This document shows positions 1 to 13,228 of a stretch of 64,000 nucleotides of DNA, one piece after another. The notes below the pieces were generated by a model. The model had not been told where the DNA came from, did no database searches, and saw only the letters and a program-made list of their open reading frames with translations. This DNA comes from Gorsachius magnificus (Eukaryota; Chordata; Aves; Pelecaniformes; Ardeidae). The first letter of the stretch is position 1, and every line of letters starts with the position of its first letter. The position numbers and the translations under genes are program-made. The stretch covers positions 8,245,821-8,309,820 of the forward strand of contig CM067081.1 of the NCBI GenBank assembly GCA_034008185.1. The letters are read 5' to 3'.

Positions 1-450
1 TAAAAGGAATTAGGTAAGTTAGCAAGCAATGGATCCAATGACAACTTTTAACACTTTTGTCATGTAACCCGGTTAATTATTGATTTCAAGAAGCAGAAGG
101 GGGAAGGATCACATTTCTTCTACTTTTTCTTTTAAACATCTGTTATTGGACAACTTCAGAAAAAGGTACTGGGCTAACTGGATTTCTGGTTTAACCCAAC
201 AGGGCTACTTTTCTTTCAAGTTCTGTTTGTTTTGACCAAAACAAACTTATTTGCTCAAGTTCAGAGACATCATCAGAATCCTAGGTCCCATTAACATTTT
301 TTAAGATATCAAACCAGTTAGAGATGCTAACACCTGCGTAATAAGGAAAAAAATTCAAATACTGGTATAAACAGCTTAATTTCACCAAAGACTGTGCTTC
401 AGTTGTTGACCAAGTTCAGTCTCTAGTTTCATTAATATAATTGTAGTAAT

Positions 451-519
451 GATCTTTACCAGCTTTTCCCAGGGATCTTTACCAGCTCTTCCCAGGGATC
501 TTTACCATCTTTTCCCACG
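451..519. repeat. Three-copy 23-nt tandem repeat at the 5' edge of a CR1
   Basis: Three near-identical 23-nt units start with GATCTTTACCA at 451, 474 and 497; the third is slightly diverged. The array abuts the start of the CR1 fragment at about 517. Confidence 0.85.
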
Positions 520-1194
520 GACCTGGGAATCCTGGTGGAAGACAAGCTGACCATGAGCCAGCAGTGTGCCCTTGTTGCCAAGAAGACCAGTGGCATCCTG
601 AGTGCATTAAGAGGAGTGTGGCCAGCAGGGCAAGGGAGGTTCTCCTCCCCCTCTACTCTGCCCTGGTGAGACCCCACCTGGAGTACTGTGTCCAGTTCTG
701 GGTGATCTGGTTCAAGAAAGATTAGGAACTCCTAGAGAGAGTCCTGAGGAGGGCAACAAAGATGATGAAGGGACTGGAGCATCTCCCCAATGAGGAAAGG
801 CTGAGGGAGCTGGGCTTGTTCAGCCTGGAGAAGAGAAGACTGAGAGGCGATCTCATCAACACGTACAAATATCTTAAGGGTGGGTGTCATGAGGACGGAG
901 CCAGACTCTTCTCAGTGGTGCCCAGCGACAGGACAAGGGGCAATGGGTACAAACTGAAGCATGAGAGGTTTCAGTTGAATATGAGGAAGAACTTCTTTAC
1001 TTTGAGGGTGCCCAAGCCCTGGCCCAGGCTGCCCAGGGGGGCTATGGAGTTTCCTTCTCTGGAGATATTCAAAACCCACCTGGATGATGTCCTGTGCAGC
1101 CTGCTCTGGGTGACCCTGCTTTAGCAGGAGGGTTGGACTGGATGATCTCCTGAGGTCCCTTCCAACCCCTACCATTCTGTGATTCTGTGATTCT
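517..1194 (+). mobile_element. CR1 LINE 3'-end fragment
   Basis: The sequence encodes broken remains of the CR1 reverse transcriptase C-terminal region, including [20 protein letters not shown] and a degenerate [20 protein letters not shown] stretch. It ends with the CR1 3' sequence (GGTTGGACTGGATGATCTCC...TCCCTTCCAACCC) and an ATTCTGTG-type tail. It is 5'-truncated and has disrupting changes, so it is not active. Confidence 0.93.
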
Positions 1195-2892
1195 AATTGT
1201 TCCTGAAGGTGGATGGGTATCAAAGCAACCAGTCCACCCTGTTGGGTCCCTATGGCTGCTCTACGCTACTGCAACAAAGGGCAGGGCTGCCAGGACACTG
1301 CTACCTTAATGTTTCAAGCATAAAAAAGGTAAATGAAGAAAAGGTAACACAGTTATGATTTCTGAAGCATTTACTGTCTCAGTCTATGGGGCCCGCTGGT
1401 TTACGGATAATTGATGGAAAATAGAGCAGCCCAAAGGTTTATGCCTGATATTTATGCTGAATAAAGCTACAGGAGTTATGTGAGCACAAACTTAATTAAA
1501 AAGTATGTTTTATGCTATGTTGAACTCAGGATCATATCCCAAGTATTTTCTGATGCTCACCTTAGCCCCAAAAGGAGCAGACCGTGCCGGCAGCTGTAAG
1601 CAGGGTTATAGATCTGCCAAAGCAGCACACGGAACTCTTGGTAATTCCCCCTACTGCAGGCTTCAAGCTGAACAAGAATACCCTTTCCTTTTTTAATCTT
1701 AAAACCCACAGTGACTGAGGGCTTTTCAGGTTTTACTGAATCAAAAAGAATGTCAAACAATGATGGAAATATTACAGAGGGAAAAGAGACAAGCCAGGAA
1801 TCTGCTTTTTTCTCAACCATTGTATTTACAACCAGTCTTTCAGGAGACAAAAATAGCATCTCTCTTGCTTTTCTCCCAGTCGGATCATATATTCTTTCTT
1901 GACTGTCTCTTGAAAATATTTGTATAGTGGCAACTGTAGTTCTTAGAAAGACCTTTATCAACATCTCACCTTTTTTCAGTATTTGTGGATGATTCTCTGA
2001 TCCCAGAGAAATGTTGCACTGTCTTGAAACCTAATGTTTAGGTAAAACTTAATGTTATACAGAGAACTGGTTTTTTATAACAGATGCCTTTTTGTTTCAC
2101 ACCTTATTTGGCCAGTGACTCCAGAACGTTGTCTTATGGACAAATACCTTACTTCAGTACCCAGCAGAATAAATGTCATGCCTCCCACAATCTCTCAATT
2201 TTTAACGCTTGTGTCACGGTGCATGGTGGGGTCTTCACTCCATGGTTAGTGGAGCAGCTCAGCAGGGTGCTGAATGGGGATGAGGTGCCTGCCGAGAAAG
2301 GGGACCCCTCCATCCCTCCAAAATCTCTCCTGGCAGCTCTGCTGCACACCAGCAGTGCAGGTCCCAGGCTGTGACCCACACCATATTGCTCCTTCACTGT
2401 CCATTAGACTTTTTCTACCCAGTTAGCTCATGACCCACAGTTCTCTTCATATTCCAGTCGATCACCTACATTGCACTCAGCCTGTCCCTTCAAATGCCTC
2501 TGAATGTATTTATTATAGCAGTCAGAAGCTTGATAGCATTTAATAACATTTCTTATGAGCGGATTCTGTTTATGGATCCCACAGCCCTGCCTGAAACATA
2601 AGGTCACCCTCTTGCTTTATTGTCATTTTAGCAACACTGCACTGAGGCATGAAAGGAAAAAGCTAAAACTGACTGAGATAGCAAACTTGATATTGTGGTG
2701 TAAACAAAACCCTCTGCATACTCAACGCACCCCTCCTCCAAATGTCAAAATCCAGTGACTGTCAGGACTTGGTATGTAGGACACGTTTTGACAGCTTATT
2801 AAGTATTTGGGGAAAAAAAAAACCAGCCCACCTATTTCCAAACAATTTAAGCTCTGGGAAATCATGGTATTTTCAGCCCTAGTCATCAAATT

Positions 2893-3090
2893 AGAGAACA
2901 ACGGGTCTGTAAGGAACCTCAGGTGGTCACCAAGTCCAGCTCCTGCCCTGAGGGTGTCTTCTGTACCTTCCTCTGTCTCGCAGATTTGTCTAATCTCCAC
3001 TTAAAGACCTGCCATGACAGAAATTTCATATTCGTCCCAAACAGCCCACTCCAGTCCTTCACTCTCCTCATCATTAGAAATGGCTCAACT
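2893..3090 (-). mobile_element. Old diverged CR1-like fragment
   Basis: The text GGAACCTCAGGTGGTCACCAAGTCCAG, the later CACTTAAAGACCTGCC and CAGCCCACTCCAGTCCTTCACT follow the order of the reverse complement of CR1 3' ends but with many differences. Confidence 0.6.
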
Positions 3091-3289
3091 GCTGCAGTCC
3101 AAGCCTACTGTTATTTTTTCTTCTATCAATGTATAAGGAGACTGGATTATTTGCCTTCATCTTCACCAAGCAGAACCTGCAGTCACACCTGCCCTGTGCT
3201 AGCGCTTCACCACGGCAGATCCGAGTGCATCAAGGCAGAGAAAAAGGGGATAATCCCAACAGAATCCCTGCTTCTCAGAAATTCAAAAG

Positions 3290-3490
3290 TATAAAGGTGT
3301 ATTAGACTATCTAGCCCCTCACTCTGCCAGTCAAAGGTTGTTTCTAACATGTATCAATGTCTAATTAGGCTTACGTTTTCTCAGTGTAAAGTTTCACCGC
3401 TTTTAGTGAGAAACAGTTCTGTAGTCCGTAATCAGAATTTTTTTTCACATATCCAGTGTATTTTTACCAGCTTTTCTTTGCACGCCTCTT
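3290..3490 (-). mobile_element. Possible ancient L3/CR1-like fragment
   Basis: ACTATCTAGCCCCTCACTCTGCCAGT resembles the ancient amniote CR1/L3 3' region in reverse, followed by poorly conserved sequence. Similarity is weak. Confidence 0.35.
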
Positions 3491-4368
3491 CTAAAAATAT
3501 TTGACATAATTAATGGATTTCCTAAAGCGATTGGTGCTGGGGCAATAATAGAAGCAGAACAAAATCCGCAGTCTGAGAGTGTTTGAAAACCTGTGTCTTC
3601 ATTGTGGAGCTTTGCTGATTTGGAGAGCCCAGTAACACACGCTCACCAGTGGGTTACATTGCACTGACAGGGAAAGAGCAAATCCTCTGACATGCCCCAA
3701 AAAGTGCACCCCTCAGTTTTCCTTATCAAATAATCCACGCGATTGCTTAATCATGTTTGCTTTCTGAATTCCCTCCAGTCAGTAGCAAAACAGTAGTGAA
3801 AGGAGAGATACGGGACTGGCAATAGCATTTCTGTCCACGTTGGTGTGCATTTGTCCACATGTATGTTTGCGAAAAGAGAAAAGGAGGGGCCTTTGCCATT
3901 TTTTCCCCCTCTAAATCTGGTGATCAGAAAATAGCAACAGATGCTGAAGAAAAGGTAATGGAAGTGACAAACACTAGAATGTGTGGGATCACAGGTGGTG
4001 TGATTTACTAAGAAGAGAGGTTGCACATAAATTAAGCAGCATACACCTACCTGCAAGGATGATATGGAGGAGGGTTAGTGAAGGTGGCTTAGGCACTGAC
4101 TCAGAATTAAATATTCTTTATTCTTGGCCTCAGCCAGATTTATCTCTCCTTGCTGATCTAGCCTGACTTTTCTCTGTTCTCCGTCTTTCTGATTTCTTGT
4201 TGCTATTTAATGGGAATGGCTGACTGTGGGGTATTCTTCAAAGAAGTCTGAGCACTCTTACTGGAGTAAGTGCTCATCTCAGCTATAAATTTGGCCTCCA
4301 CCTGGTATCCCAACTTGCTTAGAAAAATGATTTGTGTAGCTGTAATCTTCTGGAACTGGAGGTACATA

Positions 4369-4400
4369 TGCCTGGGAGCAATGTGCCTAGGAGCAATCTG
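4369..4400. repeat. 15-nt tandem repeat, about two copies
   Basis: TGCCTGGGAGCAATG is followed directly by TGCCTAGGAGCAATC and a third partial copy starting TGCCTG. Confidence 0.7.
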
Positions 4401-6550
4401 CCTGTGTGTACTTCCTGGTTTAATCCAGCTCTTTTATATTTTTTCTAGCCTGCTACTACTGTAGTTTTTAAGGAGGAGCCAGTGAATAATGCAGCGGCAA
4501 TGTTGTTCCATTTCTATACTTACTGCTATTTTTAAAGGCATGGGGATAAAGAGGGCAGAGTGAACTGCAGTCAGCTCTGTTGTCCAGGATAGCAGCTGGA
4601 GGACAAGAACCTGGATGCAGAGCAAGACCAGGGAGCAGCAGGAGAGGGCTGCTCCAGCAGGACCCAAGGGTGACAGCAGCCTCACAAGGAGGGGTGCAGT
4701 CCAGGGCGGTCCCAACAGCAAGTCTGACGACAGCAACCAAGGTTGGTCCACAGCCCTGTGCTTCCCAGAAAGCCTGTAGCGATGAGTCAGGTCCAAGCCA
4801 ACTGGGAAGTCACATCAGTAAGGTGAGGTGGGATGGGCAAGACACACGGCAGGGCATGGACAAACTGACAGTGCTGGCGAGGACCGCAGGCTGTGGGAGC
4901 TTGCTGAACCTGCTTGTCCTGCAGGCACACGTCCCACCGGTGCGATCCAGGCGAGATCATGAACACCCAGGACTGAGTTGCTCTTTATTTTGTCCTGTGA
5001 CTATCAAAGCACTATAGTTTGGTCCCAAATTTTCTAGCTTGCCTTTGTTACGACTATTTGAACAGCATTTGGTACCAGTAGGCTGCAAAAGATGATGTTA
5101 GGCTTATACTTATGGTTTATACACCTTAATATAAGGCTTACACTACCAATTCTGACTAATTTTGATCATTAGAAATAAAATGTCAGCCTTTGCTGTGTAA
5201 TTAAATTTTAATTTAAAAATCTTTTTCCATTCCTTGGTGCTACTTCCACTTGCAGTATCAACTGAATTCAGTATTCTCTCTTACTTCCATTACATCATGT
5301 TTCTAACGTATTGAAGACAAAAAGCCTTCCCATTAAATGCAGCAGAAGTTAACCTGAGCCCTAGCATGTGTTTTTTTCTAAGGATCATTATATTGCTTTA
5401 GTCACATTAAAAACAGCAGACATGAACTAGAGTAAAAAGTTAGAATATTAATTCGGTCCCCCAGCTTAGAGACATTTAAAGTGAAACTTTGGCTTAGGCA
5501 GGCCCTAAAAAAAAGAAAAAAAAGAGTATCTCCACTTTGATCTGATCTGATTTCTAATAACATTTTAGCATTCCAAGTAACATTTAGCATCCAGAATGGC
5601 TCACAGTGTGGCCTCGGCTGTATAAACAAAATGACTCTTCAATAACACTCCAACAAACACATTGCGATTTGCCCAAAACAAAAATGTTTTATTGTCTCAG
5701 TGCCAGACAATTATTGGACATCCACTGATATTAAAAATAATTTGCTTAGAGTGATAATTTCTAGCTAAAATATGCTTCTGTTAGGCGTTTATTTATAAGC
5801 TTCTGGAAAATGTCTAAGGACCACATGCAGAGATGGGTTGTAATATTCTAGCTTGGCTTTTACCTGTCACAAAAATATTTTACCTGCCCAGTTGGAAAGC
5901 CTGAAATATGGCTTCCTGCAGAAATATTATTTACACATGATGTTGGGACAATTCTGTAAATGTTGTAGAACATTAGCTTTTTTTTTTTTTAATATTAATT
6001 TTGTGCCTCCTAAATTAATATTTCTCCATCTCAGAAATCCCAAAGTGAACAGCTTTTCCTTTCTTCATGGTCAAGAGTACCAACCGGCCACAGTTGTCTA
6101 AAAGAGATGTGATGAATCCTGTAAAAGGAGCCTGGGGCCACTACCTCTGCCCCAGGCACATACAGGGTAAATGTTTAAAGCTAGATGCAGTGGATCCCAT
6201 TTCTGTCAGCCTTAACTGGGTGCACCTTCTGAAAAACATAGTGGCCATTTCAAGACAGAGTGAGACACAGTTATGGCCCTTCCGTGCTTCACGAGGCTAA
6301 GGCCTGGCAAGGATTTGCAGTCCTTACCCACTTTACCTTGATCGGACATGATAACCTAAACTTTAAGAACCACAGGGCCTTATTTAAACTGTGCAGTTTA
6401 AAAGCCTAACATAGACATCCCAGCCATTGGGTTTGGGCTAATCTTTGCACTAGTAGCTGCAGTGAGTAAACCAGGCACTTGTAACAGGTATTCTGAATAT
6501 ACTCCTCCGACACCACTTTGCCAAGTGCAAAATACAAATCCTTGGATACG

Positions 6551-6569
6551 TTAGGTTAGGTTAGGTTAG
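6551..6569. repeat. Short TTAGG array
   Basis: Just under four tandem TTAGG units. This is one base short of the vertebrate telomere unit TTAGGG and too brief to call an interstitial telomere. Confidence 0.75.
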
Positions 6570-8984
6570 AAATGCATAGGGGTAAGACTTCTGCTCAGCC
6601 CAGCATATGGCTCCTGAGGTGTCAGGAATTACGCCATTGCTGTGGAGATAGTGCAGGCTTCTGAATTTCTTTGCTTGTATACCTACAGGTGGAAAAATTG
6701 CAGACAAGAAACCCCCCTTCAGCTCAGGACTGAGATTTTTATAGAAAATCATTCTGTGTGTCATTTGTTTGCAAGAGTTGTGAATCAGTATTTTACTGTA
6801 CACTCCCCCGGCTCAGAATGATTGAAATCTGCTTTGCTTTAACCAGAGAATAAGAACACTTTTTTCATGTGCACAACTTAAAATAAGCTTCAGAAATCAT
6901 TCATGTCATAAAATTTCTGATTTTACATCTCCATTACTAATTGACATAAAATCTTTTACAAAATCATTGTTTCTCCAATATAGGAATTTAGCTGTTACTC
7001 TTTAGCAATCATTCAAGAATGCTCCTCTGTGATAAAACGGAAATTAATGACAAGGATATAAAAGTAATGTGAAATCATATTGCAAGAATTCCTCACCAAC
7101 TCATCTTCATAAGAAGTAAAAAAAAAGCTCGTGGAAATTATTAAAAGCAAATTCCTGAGCAGAGATATTTTCTGCACAGGGACTTTTTATTGGCACAGGG
7201 CATTAGTAGGTCTGAAGATATTCTCCAGAGCTTTGGTGTGAAACTGCCCAGCATAGGGAGGAGGAATAAATTGCTCTTCTCCATCTAGCTTTGTTGCTGT
7301 CTTGCTTCTTGTTTTCTCTCTGTTGGATTTAAGTTCTGGAAAAGGCTGCAAGACCTCAGAAATGGGGGTAGCACGGAGTGTCATGGAAGAATCAGGTCTC
7401 AGCATCATTCCTGCCAGTGCAGCTTGTATCTTGGAGGAGACATCTTCTCCCCATGCCAGAGGAAAAGCTGGGTCTCATTTGTCCACCTCCCCATTTGTCT
7501 TCACATCCTCCATAGCCCTGTCTTCACGTTTCAAGACAGCTGGAGGTAGTGCTGGGCAGTGGGTGCTGCCTGCGCATCTGTTTTGACCTGAGCCCATATT
7601 ATTGGGCTGCCGTGACCGTTCCCCTTGAGCTGAACCCATTTTGCTCAGCATTTCTGCAAGGTACGTTAGAAATACTGCTGTCATCAGCACCTCATTCACT
7701 CATGTGCTGAAGTAATCAAATGGAATTCAGTTGATAAAACAGCACATAGCCAGGAAAATTTAACTGTACAGTGTCTCATTGTTCCAGGATATATTGAGGC
7801 ACTCCACAAAGACATGCAATAACTTAATAATAATGCCTGTTGGGCCCAGGTCCCAGTCAAAAGTAAAGGAAAACAAGTGAGTATTCAGTTTTAATTTATG
7901 TCATGGTAGCAATGTTGATTCTAGCAGGGAACTGACGTGTCTTAAGAAACCTGTTTTTTTGAAGTGGTGAAACAGATCTAAAAATTGTGAAAAATACTGT
8001 CAAGTCAAATTTGAGGCTTTTACTCAGCTGAAGCAAAGAAATATGTTTTCATTACTTTCTTTTAAAAATCCAGTGGAAGTTTTTCTTTTAAACTAAAAAA
8101 AAAATAATAATACAGTAAAAAAACCCATTGGGTCTGTTTTCCAGTTAAAAAAATAAAAAATAAACCATTTTGCATTTTATTGAGAAGTACAAATTCTAAA
8201 TATCTGCAACTTGTAAGCGTAATGGAAGAGAGTAACAAATGTGAGAAATGAAGACTTTGGGGTTGAACTTGATCCAGATGGTGAAAAATAATTCTGCCTA
8301 TTGGCAGCTTGTCAGTCAAAGAAAATACTGATGGAGTCATTTGTTCAGTTAATAAGCAATATAGATACATGTATTTCATAGATTTTCCTATTTCTTCAGC
8401 CTGATAATTGTGTGGAGTTTATTTATATGATGATATTATTTCTTAGGTGGCCATAATGTCGGGCACTATAGTATCAGTGTTTTCTATCCCACAGTGTGTG
8501 CCATCCCTGCTTAGGTAGGAGAAATCTTGAAGAGTAACTGACATAAAGACATGTAGTGTAATGTTTAAATTGGTCACAGATTAAATGTAACACAGTGAAA
8601 ATTTGCTGGCATAGGTAGAATACCAAAGTTTACAGCTAAGAGTTAATTGCTTTTCTTCTAAGCTGTTCCAGCAGAAAATTGTGCTGAGTTTAACCACATG
8701 CGTGTGCTATTTTTATAACTGATTGTCTAATGCCCTGAATTAATTAGTAGCAAATTTACATGTGTGTATAGATAATGTGATAGTTACTTGGTTTTTCTTC
8801 TAAAAAAGTGGTTGAAAAATAAAATGTATAGTATTGGCTATAGATATTGTCAAATAATTAGAAACAGCACAAAGTTTTTGTCTAGTAAGATTTCACACAA
8901 AGCTCCAGAAGAATGGAGTTAAGCATCAACACTCATCAAGGTGATGGAGTCTCTATATTTCACATCTTTATTTCTGTCTCACTC

Positions 8985-9245
8985 GCGAGGGAAAATGGCC
9001 TCAAGTTGCACCAAGGCAGGTTTAGGTTGGACATTAGGAAAAAATTTTTCACCAAAAGGGCTGTCAAGTACTGGAAGGGGCTGCCCAGGGAAGTGGTGGA
9101 GTCCCCATCCCCAGAGGTATTTCAAAGCCGGGCAGACAAGGTGCTTAGGGCCATGGTTTAGTGGTGGGATGGCAGGGTTAGGTTAACAGTTGGACTTGAT
9201 GATCTTAATGGTCTTTTGCAACCTAAACCATTCAATTCGATTCTG
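8985..9245 (+). mobile_element. CR1 LINE 3'-end fragment (first of two stacked tails)
   Basis: Begins GAGGGAAAATGGCCTCAAGTTG and continues with the CR1 stretch encoding [19 protein letters not shown] and GLPREVVESPSPEVFQSRAD, then GGTTAACAGTTGGACTTGATGATC and an ATTCGATTCT-type tail. It is strongly 5'-truncated. Confidence 0.93.
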
Positions 9246-9294
9246 GAGGTCCCTTCCAACCCTTGCCATTCTGTGTGTGACTCGATTTGATTCT
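9246..9294 (+). mobile_element. Second CR1 3' terminus directly behind the first
   Basis: GAGGTCCCTTCCAACCC followed by an ATTCTGTG-like degenerate tail repeats the final segment of a CR1 of a different subfamily, immediately after the tail of the preceding copy. Confidence 0.75.
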
Positions 9295-10100
9295 AAATTC
9301 ACACAGTTCAGTTACAATTGACATAGTCACTCAGAGATAATGTTTGGAGGTTATAGGGGCACAGGGACACAGGAACTGCCAACCTGGGTCAAAGCCAAAG
9401 TCCATCTAATTTGATAACCCTATCTGTGAGACTGACAGCATGGGGTGCATTACTGGAGGATATAGGAACTTCACCTCCTACACAAACCTCACACCAGTCT
9501 GCTAGAGGTTGATTTCGTTTTTGTTTGCCCCATACCTTTATTTTTTATAATTTTAGCTGTGAGGCCTAAATAAATCAATGTTTTAAATGAAAACCATGAG
9601 CCTGGTATGATTCACGGTCTCCTGAGCCAGACCTTTGCCATAATTCAGCCTGCTACACCAGTCACCTGTGAGTGCAAACGCTCTTCATTTAACTCAAAAG
9701 CGCAATTCAAAACATTAGTCTGCTCCAATTATCTTTCAGTGAATAGTTTGAAGCCATGTAGGTATGGTAAATATTTCTCCACTCTTACTTCACAGAATAA
9801 GAGTAATAAAGGTCTCTATGCAACTTATTCTTTTTATGCCATGGTCCATTTTATGCAGTAGTTTACACTTGCACAGGTCAAGTGCACAGCATTCGATTGC
9901 ACAAGTAAATCATGATACAAAAAATAGTGATAAAGGAGCAAGTTGGCTTTTTCTTAACAGCACAGATAACTAACACCTTCTCCAGCTTTATCTACTAGTG
10001 AGATTAATTCAAAAGTATGCACAGAGACCAAACCCCTCAATTCCATTTACAAATCTAAGGAAGCACCAGCAGTCAACTGAGAATCAGAGTTAGGAAGAAG

Positions 10101-10230
10101 ATATAAGATCAAAACTGAGAAGATATGAGATCAAGATGATATCTGATCAAAACTGAGGAATGAAGATCAGGCTGATAAAGGTCCTACAGTGTACGACCTG
10201 TCAAATCTGTACGACCAGACAAATCTGTGG
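10101..10230. repeat. Diverged local tandem duplications
   Basis: AGATCAAAACTGAG and TGATCAAAACTGAG occur about 37 nt apart within alternating AGATATGAGATCAAGAT-like sequence. A second local duplication shares GTACGACC...CAAATCTGT at about 10191-10228. Confidence 0.55.
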
Positions 10231-10617
10231 GTCTGGGCTGGTGATCAGACAGTCCCCAAACTTTTCTAAGTGCCCACCAACGCTACTGTTGATCTCTGAG
10301 GCTCTTTTGTCATCACCGTAGCACAAAGGATGCTGAGAGACGTTCACACGCGCAAAGATTTGTTAGTGGGGTAGCTGATGGCATAGATCAGTTCTAACAG
10401 GGAGAGTTACTTTTTGGCAAAAAGTGTAAAAAAGAGTAAAGGAAGATTTGGGACAACATTGCCAAGCATCGAATACACTTTCTAACTCCAGAGACATTCT
10501 TGAGAAAGGAGAGGAAGAGCTTCACACTTCCCATATGCCTAGTGAGCCCAGCTAGGTCAAAGCCCGCGCTGGACCCCAGCACAACACTGCAGTACTGAAT
10601 CTGTAAGCATCTCATCA

Positions 10618-10950
10618 CAGAAACGCAGGCGTTAGAGCTGGAAGAGGTTTATTGTTTAGCTCTTTTCCCTTCACCGCCCCCTTCTCTCCCGGCACTGCAG
10701 TGTTATTCCCCACAGTATTTAAGATTAGCAGATTTGGTTTAAATGTGAAAAATGATCTAGGCTTTTCCACTTCCCTTGGGGCAGATTATTCTACATCCAA
10801 ATTGATTTCACTGTCAAGGAGCTTTGCCCTTCCTTATTTTCACACTATTAATTTCCATGTTGCTGCTTGAACAAATCCTTCCCACCCTCTTTGTGTACAG
10901 CCTTCAGATACTTGTAAATGACCTTGGCTGTCATGTGCGCAAGGTTTTTA
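10618..10950 (-). mobile_element. Ancient L3/CR1-type fragment
   Basis: The order of short conserved blocks (TTAGAGCTGGAAGAGG, CCACTTCCCTTGGG, GCAGATTATTCTACATCCAA and TTCAGATACTTGTAAATGACC) follows the reverse complement of ancient amniote CR1 3' regions. It is highly diverged, so old. Confidence 0.75.
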
Positions 10951-11842
10951 TGTTGGCATTTCAATCCTGCCGACAACGATGCAATGTAAATTAGCACAGA
11001 TGAGTAGTCCCTTTTTAATGCAATTCGTACCTTGCACCAAGTTAAATACATGTTTGCAGAATTGGAAATACTGCTTGTACATGCTTTCTTGAAAGTCTAT
11101 TAGTCTTTCTGTTCCCCTGGTAGTTTGTGTTGGTTTTAACTGTTGTTTTGTTAGGAATTAAAATTGAGTTGCTGGATGGCAAGTGGCATTAAGTCAGTGT
11201 TAAAAAATGTTTAATAAAATTTCATATTTATGAATTCTAAACAACACTGTCCTTGTCTGTAGAAGCTAGATGGAATGGTGCTTTTAATCAGGCTTGTACT
11301 TTTTCACTTTGGATTTCCAAGATCCAAATCTCCCTCCAGCTTCATGGGAAAACGAGGCAAGCAGAGCTAACTATCTGAGCTACTTCTCACCCAAAGTTTG
11401 TTCTCACTTACCAAAACAGATCATGGTGCAAAAAGTCAATAAGGAATTACTTTAGCCCAGGGTTTTGGTTTTTTTTTTTTATTTTCCCCCCAAATACTTG
11501 CAGTATCTAAGAAAATTTTAGGTTGAACTTAACAGAATAGGGACATCCTTCCCCCTTCATCTCATAAAAAGACATAGAGAAGTTGGCAAGTGTTGCTTGC
11601 TAGCGTATAACTGTGTGGTCAGGCTGCAAATGAAAGATGTATCTATACCTTAAGGAATATACTGCATGGTCACTATACAACCAGGCTTACAGTTGCCACT
11701 AACAACTTCTTAGTTTCTCTTCTCCATGTCTCCACAGATGTCCTTAGGAGCTTTCTGTGTGTGTGAACCCAGTCCATGGCCAAGTTTGTGGTTAGACCAG
11801 GAAAGCAAGAATGGCTCAGTAGCATTGGCTTTCTTCTAGACT

Positions 11843-12042
11843 TGGTCAAGTCACTTAACCTCAATATACTTCATTATCTTAATAAAAGAAACTACCATGG
11901 CCTCAGTGACAGTATCTGCCAGGTTGTAGTGCTGACCTGGTCCCCACAAGGTGCCTGTAAGGAGGGCACTGCGACAGTCCCAGTATTGCAGATGGAACAA
12001 TGAGGCGGAAGATCCCAACGTGCGTTTGGCCCATGTTCCCCA
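11843..12042 (+). mobile_element. MIR/CORE-SINE-like remnants
   Basis: GGTCAAGTCACTTAACCTCA followed by CTTCATTATCTTAATAAAAG resembles the MIR block ending in TCATCTGTAAAATG. TATTGCAGATGGAACAATGAGGC at about 11983 resembles the tail-side consensus GATGGGGAAACTGAGGC. Diverged. Confidence 0.5.
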
Positions 12043-13209
12043 GACCATGCTGCCATGCTAACCGCAAAACCACTTTTCACATCCAGCAAATATACAAACA
12101 CAGGCTTGTCTTCAAAAGCTTGTTTTGGAGACTTCGTGTTCATCTTGCATTTTGAATCGCTAAGTGAAAAAGCCCACTACAAAGGCAGAGAGGTGATATA
12201 TATGTTTGAAAGGAGAAATTACCCTAAGTATCTGTTACAGTCCAAAACTTTTCTTTCTGGTATCAGTGAGACTTTTCACTATGATGGGAGAGTTCTAACC
12301 TGTAGAGATTTAAAAGCGTTTGAGTGCCCAAACCTTTATTAAAGTCAGTGTTCAAACAGAGCAAAAGAATGTCCCTAATACAAAATGTGTGAATTAAATA
12401 TAGACAAAAGGATTGCAGGGATTTAATGTTGCTCATAAATTTTGTAGTTTTTTGTAGAATGCTGTATAAGTGAGAGCTTTTCATTTAAGTTAGGCCAAAA
12501 AGAAGTATTAAAGGAGAAGAATCAAAAAAAAAAAAAAAGCGTGGCAGATGAGAAGCAGCAAAATGAATGAACTCATATACACTGCTAGACCAATCTCAGA
12601 ACAAGACTGATACAGGTAATAACGGAACATAAAAACTAGGCTAAAGCTTAGCTCAAATCTGCCTAAAAGTAGGTGGTAAATGAAATATATCTACACCCCG
12701 TATAAAAGAATTTCACAGCCAGTGCTCTGGAACAACTCTTTCTCAGGTTATCCCCGAACACTAGCTCCCAGCTCATGACTGAGGATTAGCACTGGTTGAA
12801 TGGCATAGCAAAATAAAGTATTCACAGTGTAATTCAGAAGTTTAATGGCTTTTATAAGATATAGTTGCTTATAGAGATTTTAGAGCTTTTAGAGCATCAA
12901 AAGAAACCTTTCCCCAACTTATTAGGCTCGTCTGCAAAGCGTAAAGAGGACAACCTCTATCAAGAGCACATCTGCACTAAGTCGTATGGGCTGGATCAGC
13001 TACACTGTGAAAAAAAAAATTGGGAAGAAGCTCAAAGTAAATAATGGCATAGTTGTCTATTGCAGTCTGGTACAACTATCGAATTACTGATGCACTCTTC
13101 TTTGTAATGTTTACCACTGTAAAGCAAATTTTGAAATTGGATTGTTTATTCAACGTTGCATGAAAGTTTCCTTTAAAAAACCACTATCTTATTAGCAGAT
13201 GAGTAACAT

Positions 13210-13228
13210 ATAGATAGATAGATATATG
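13210..13228. repeat. Short GATA-type microsatellite
   Basis: About four TAGA units followed by TATATG. Confidence 0.6.

Noticed and set aside
762..1124. 120-codon open frame near the left end
   Set aside because: It encodes a degraded CR1 reverse transcriptase tail and belongs to the mobile element.
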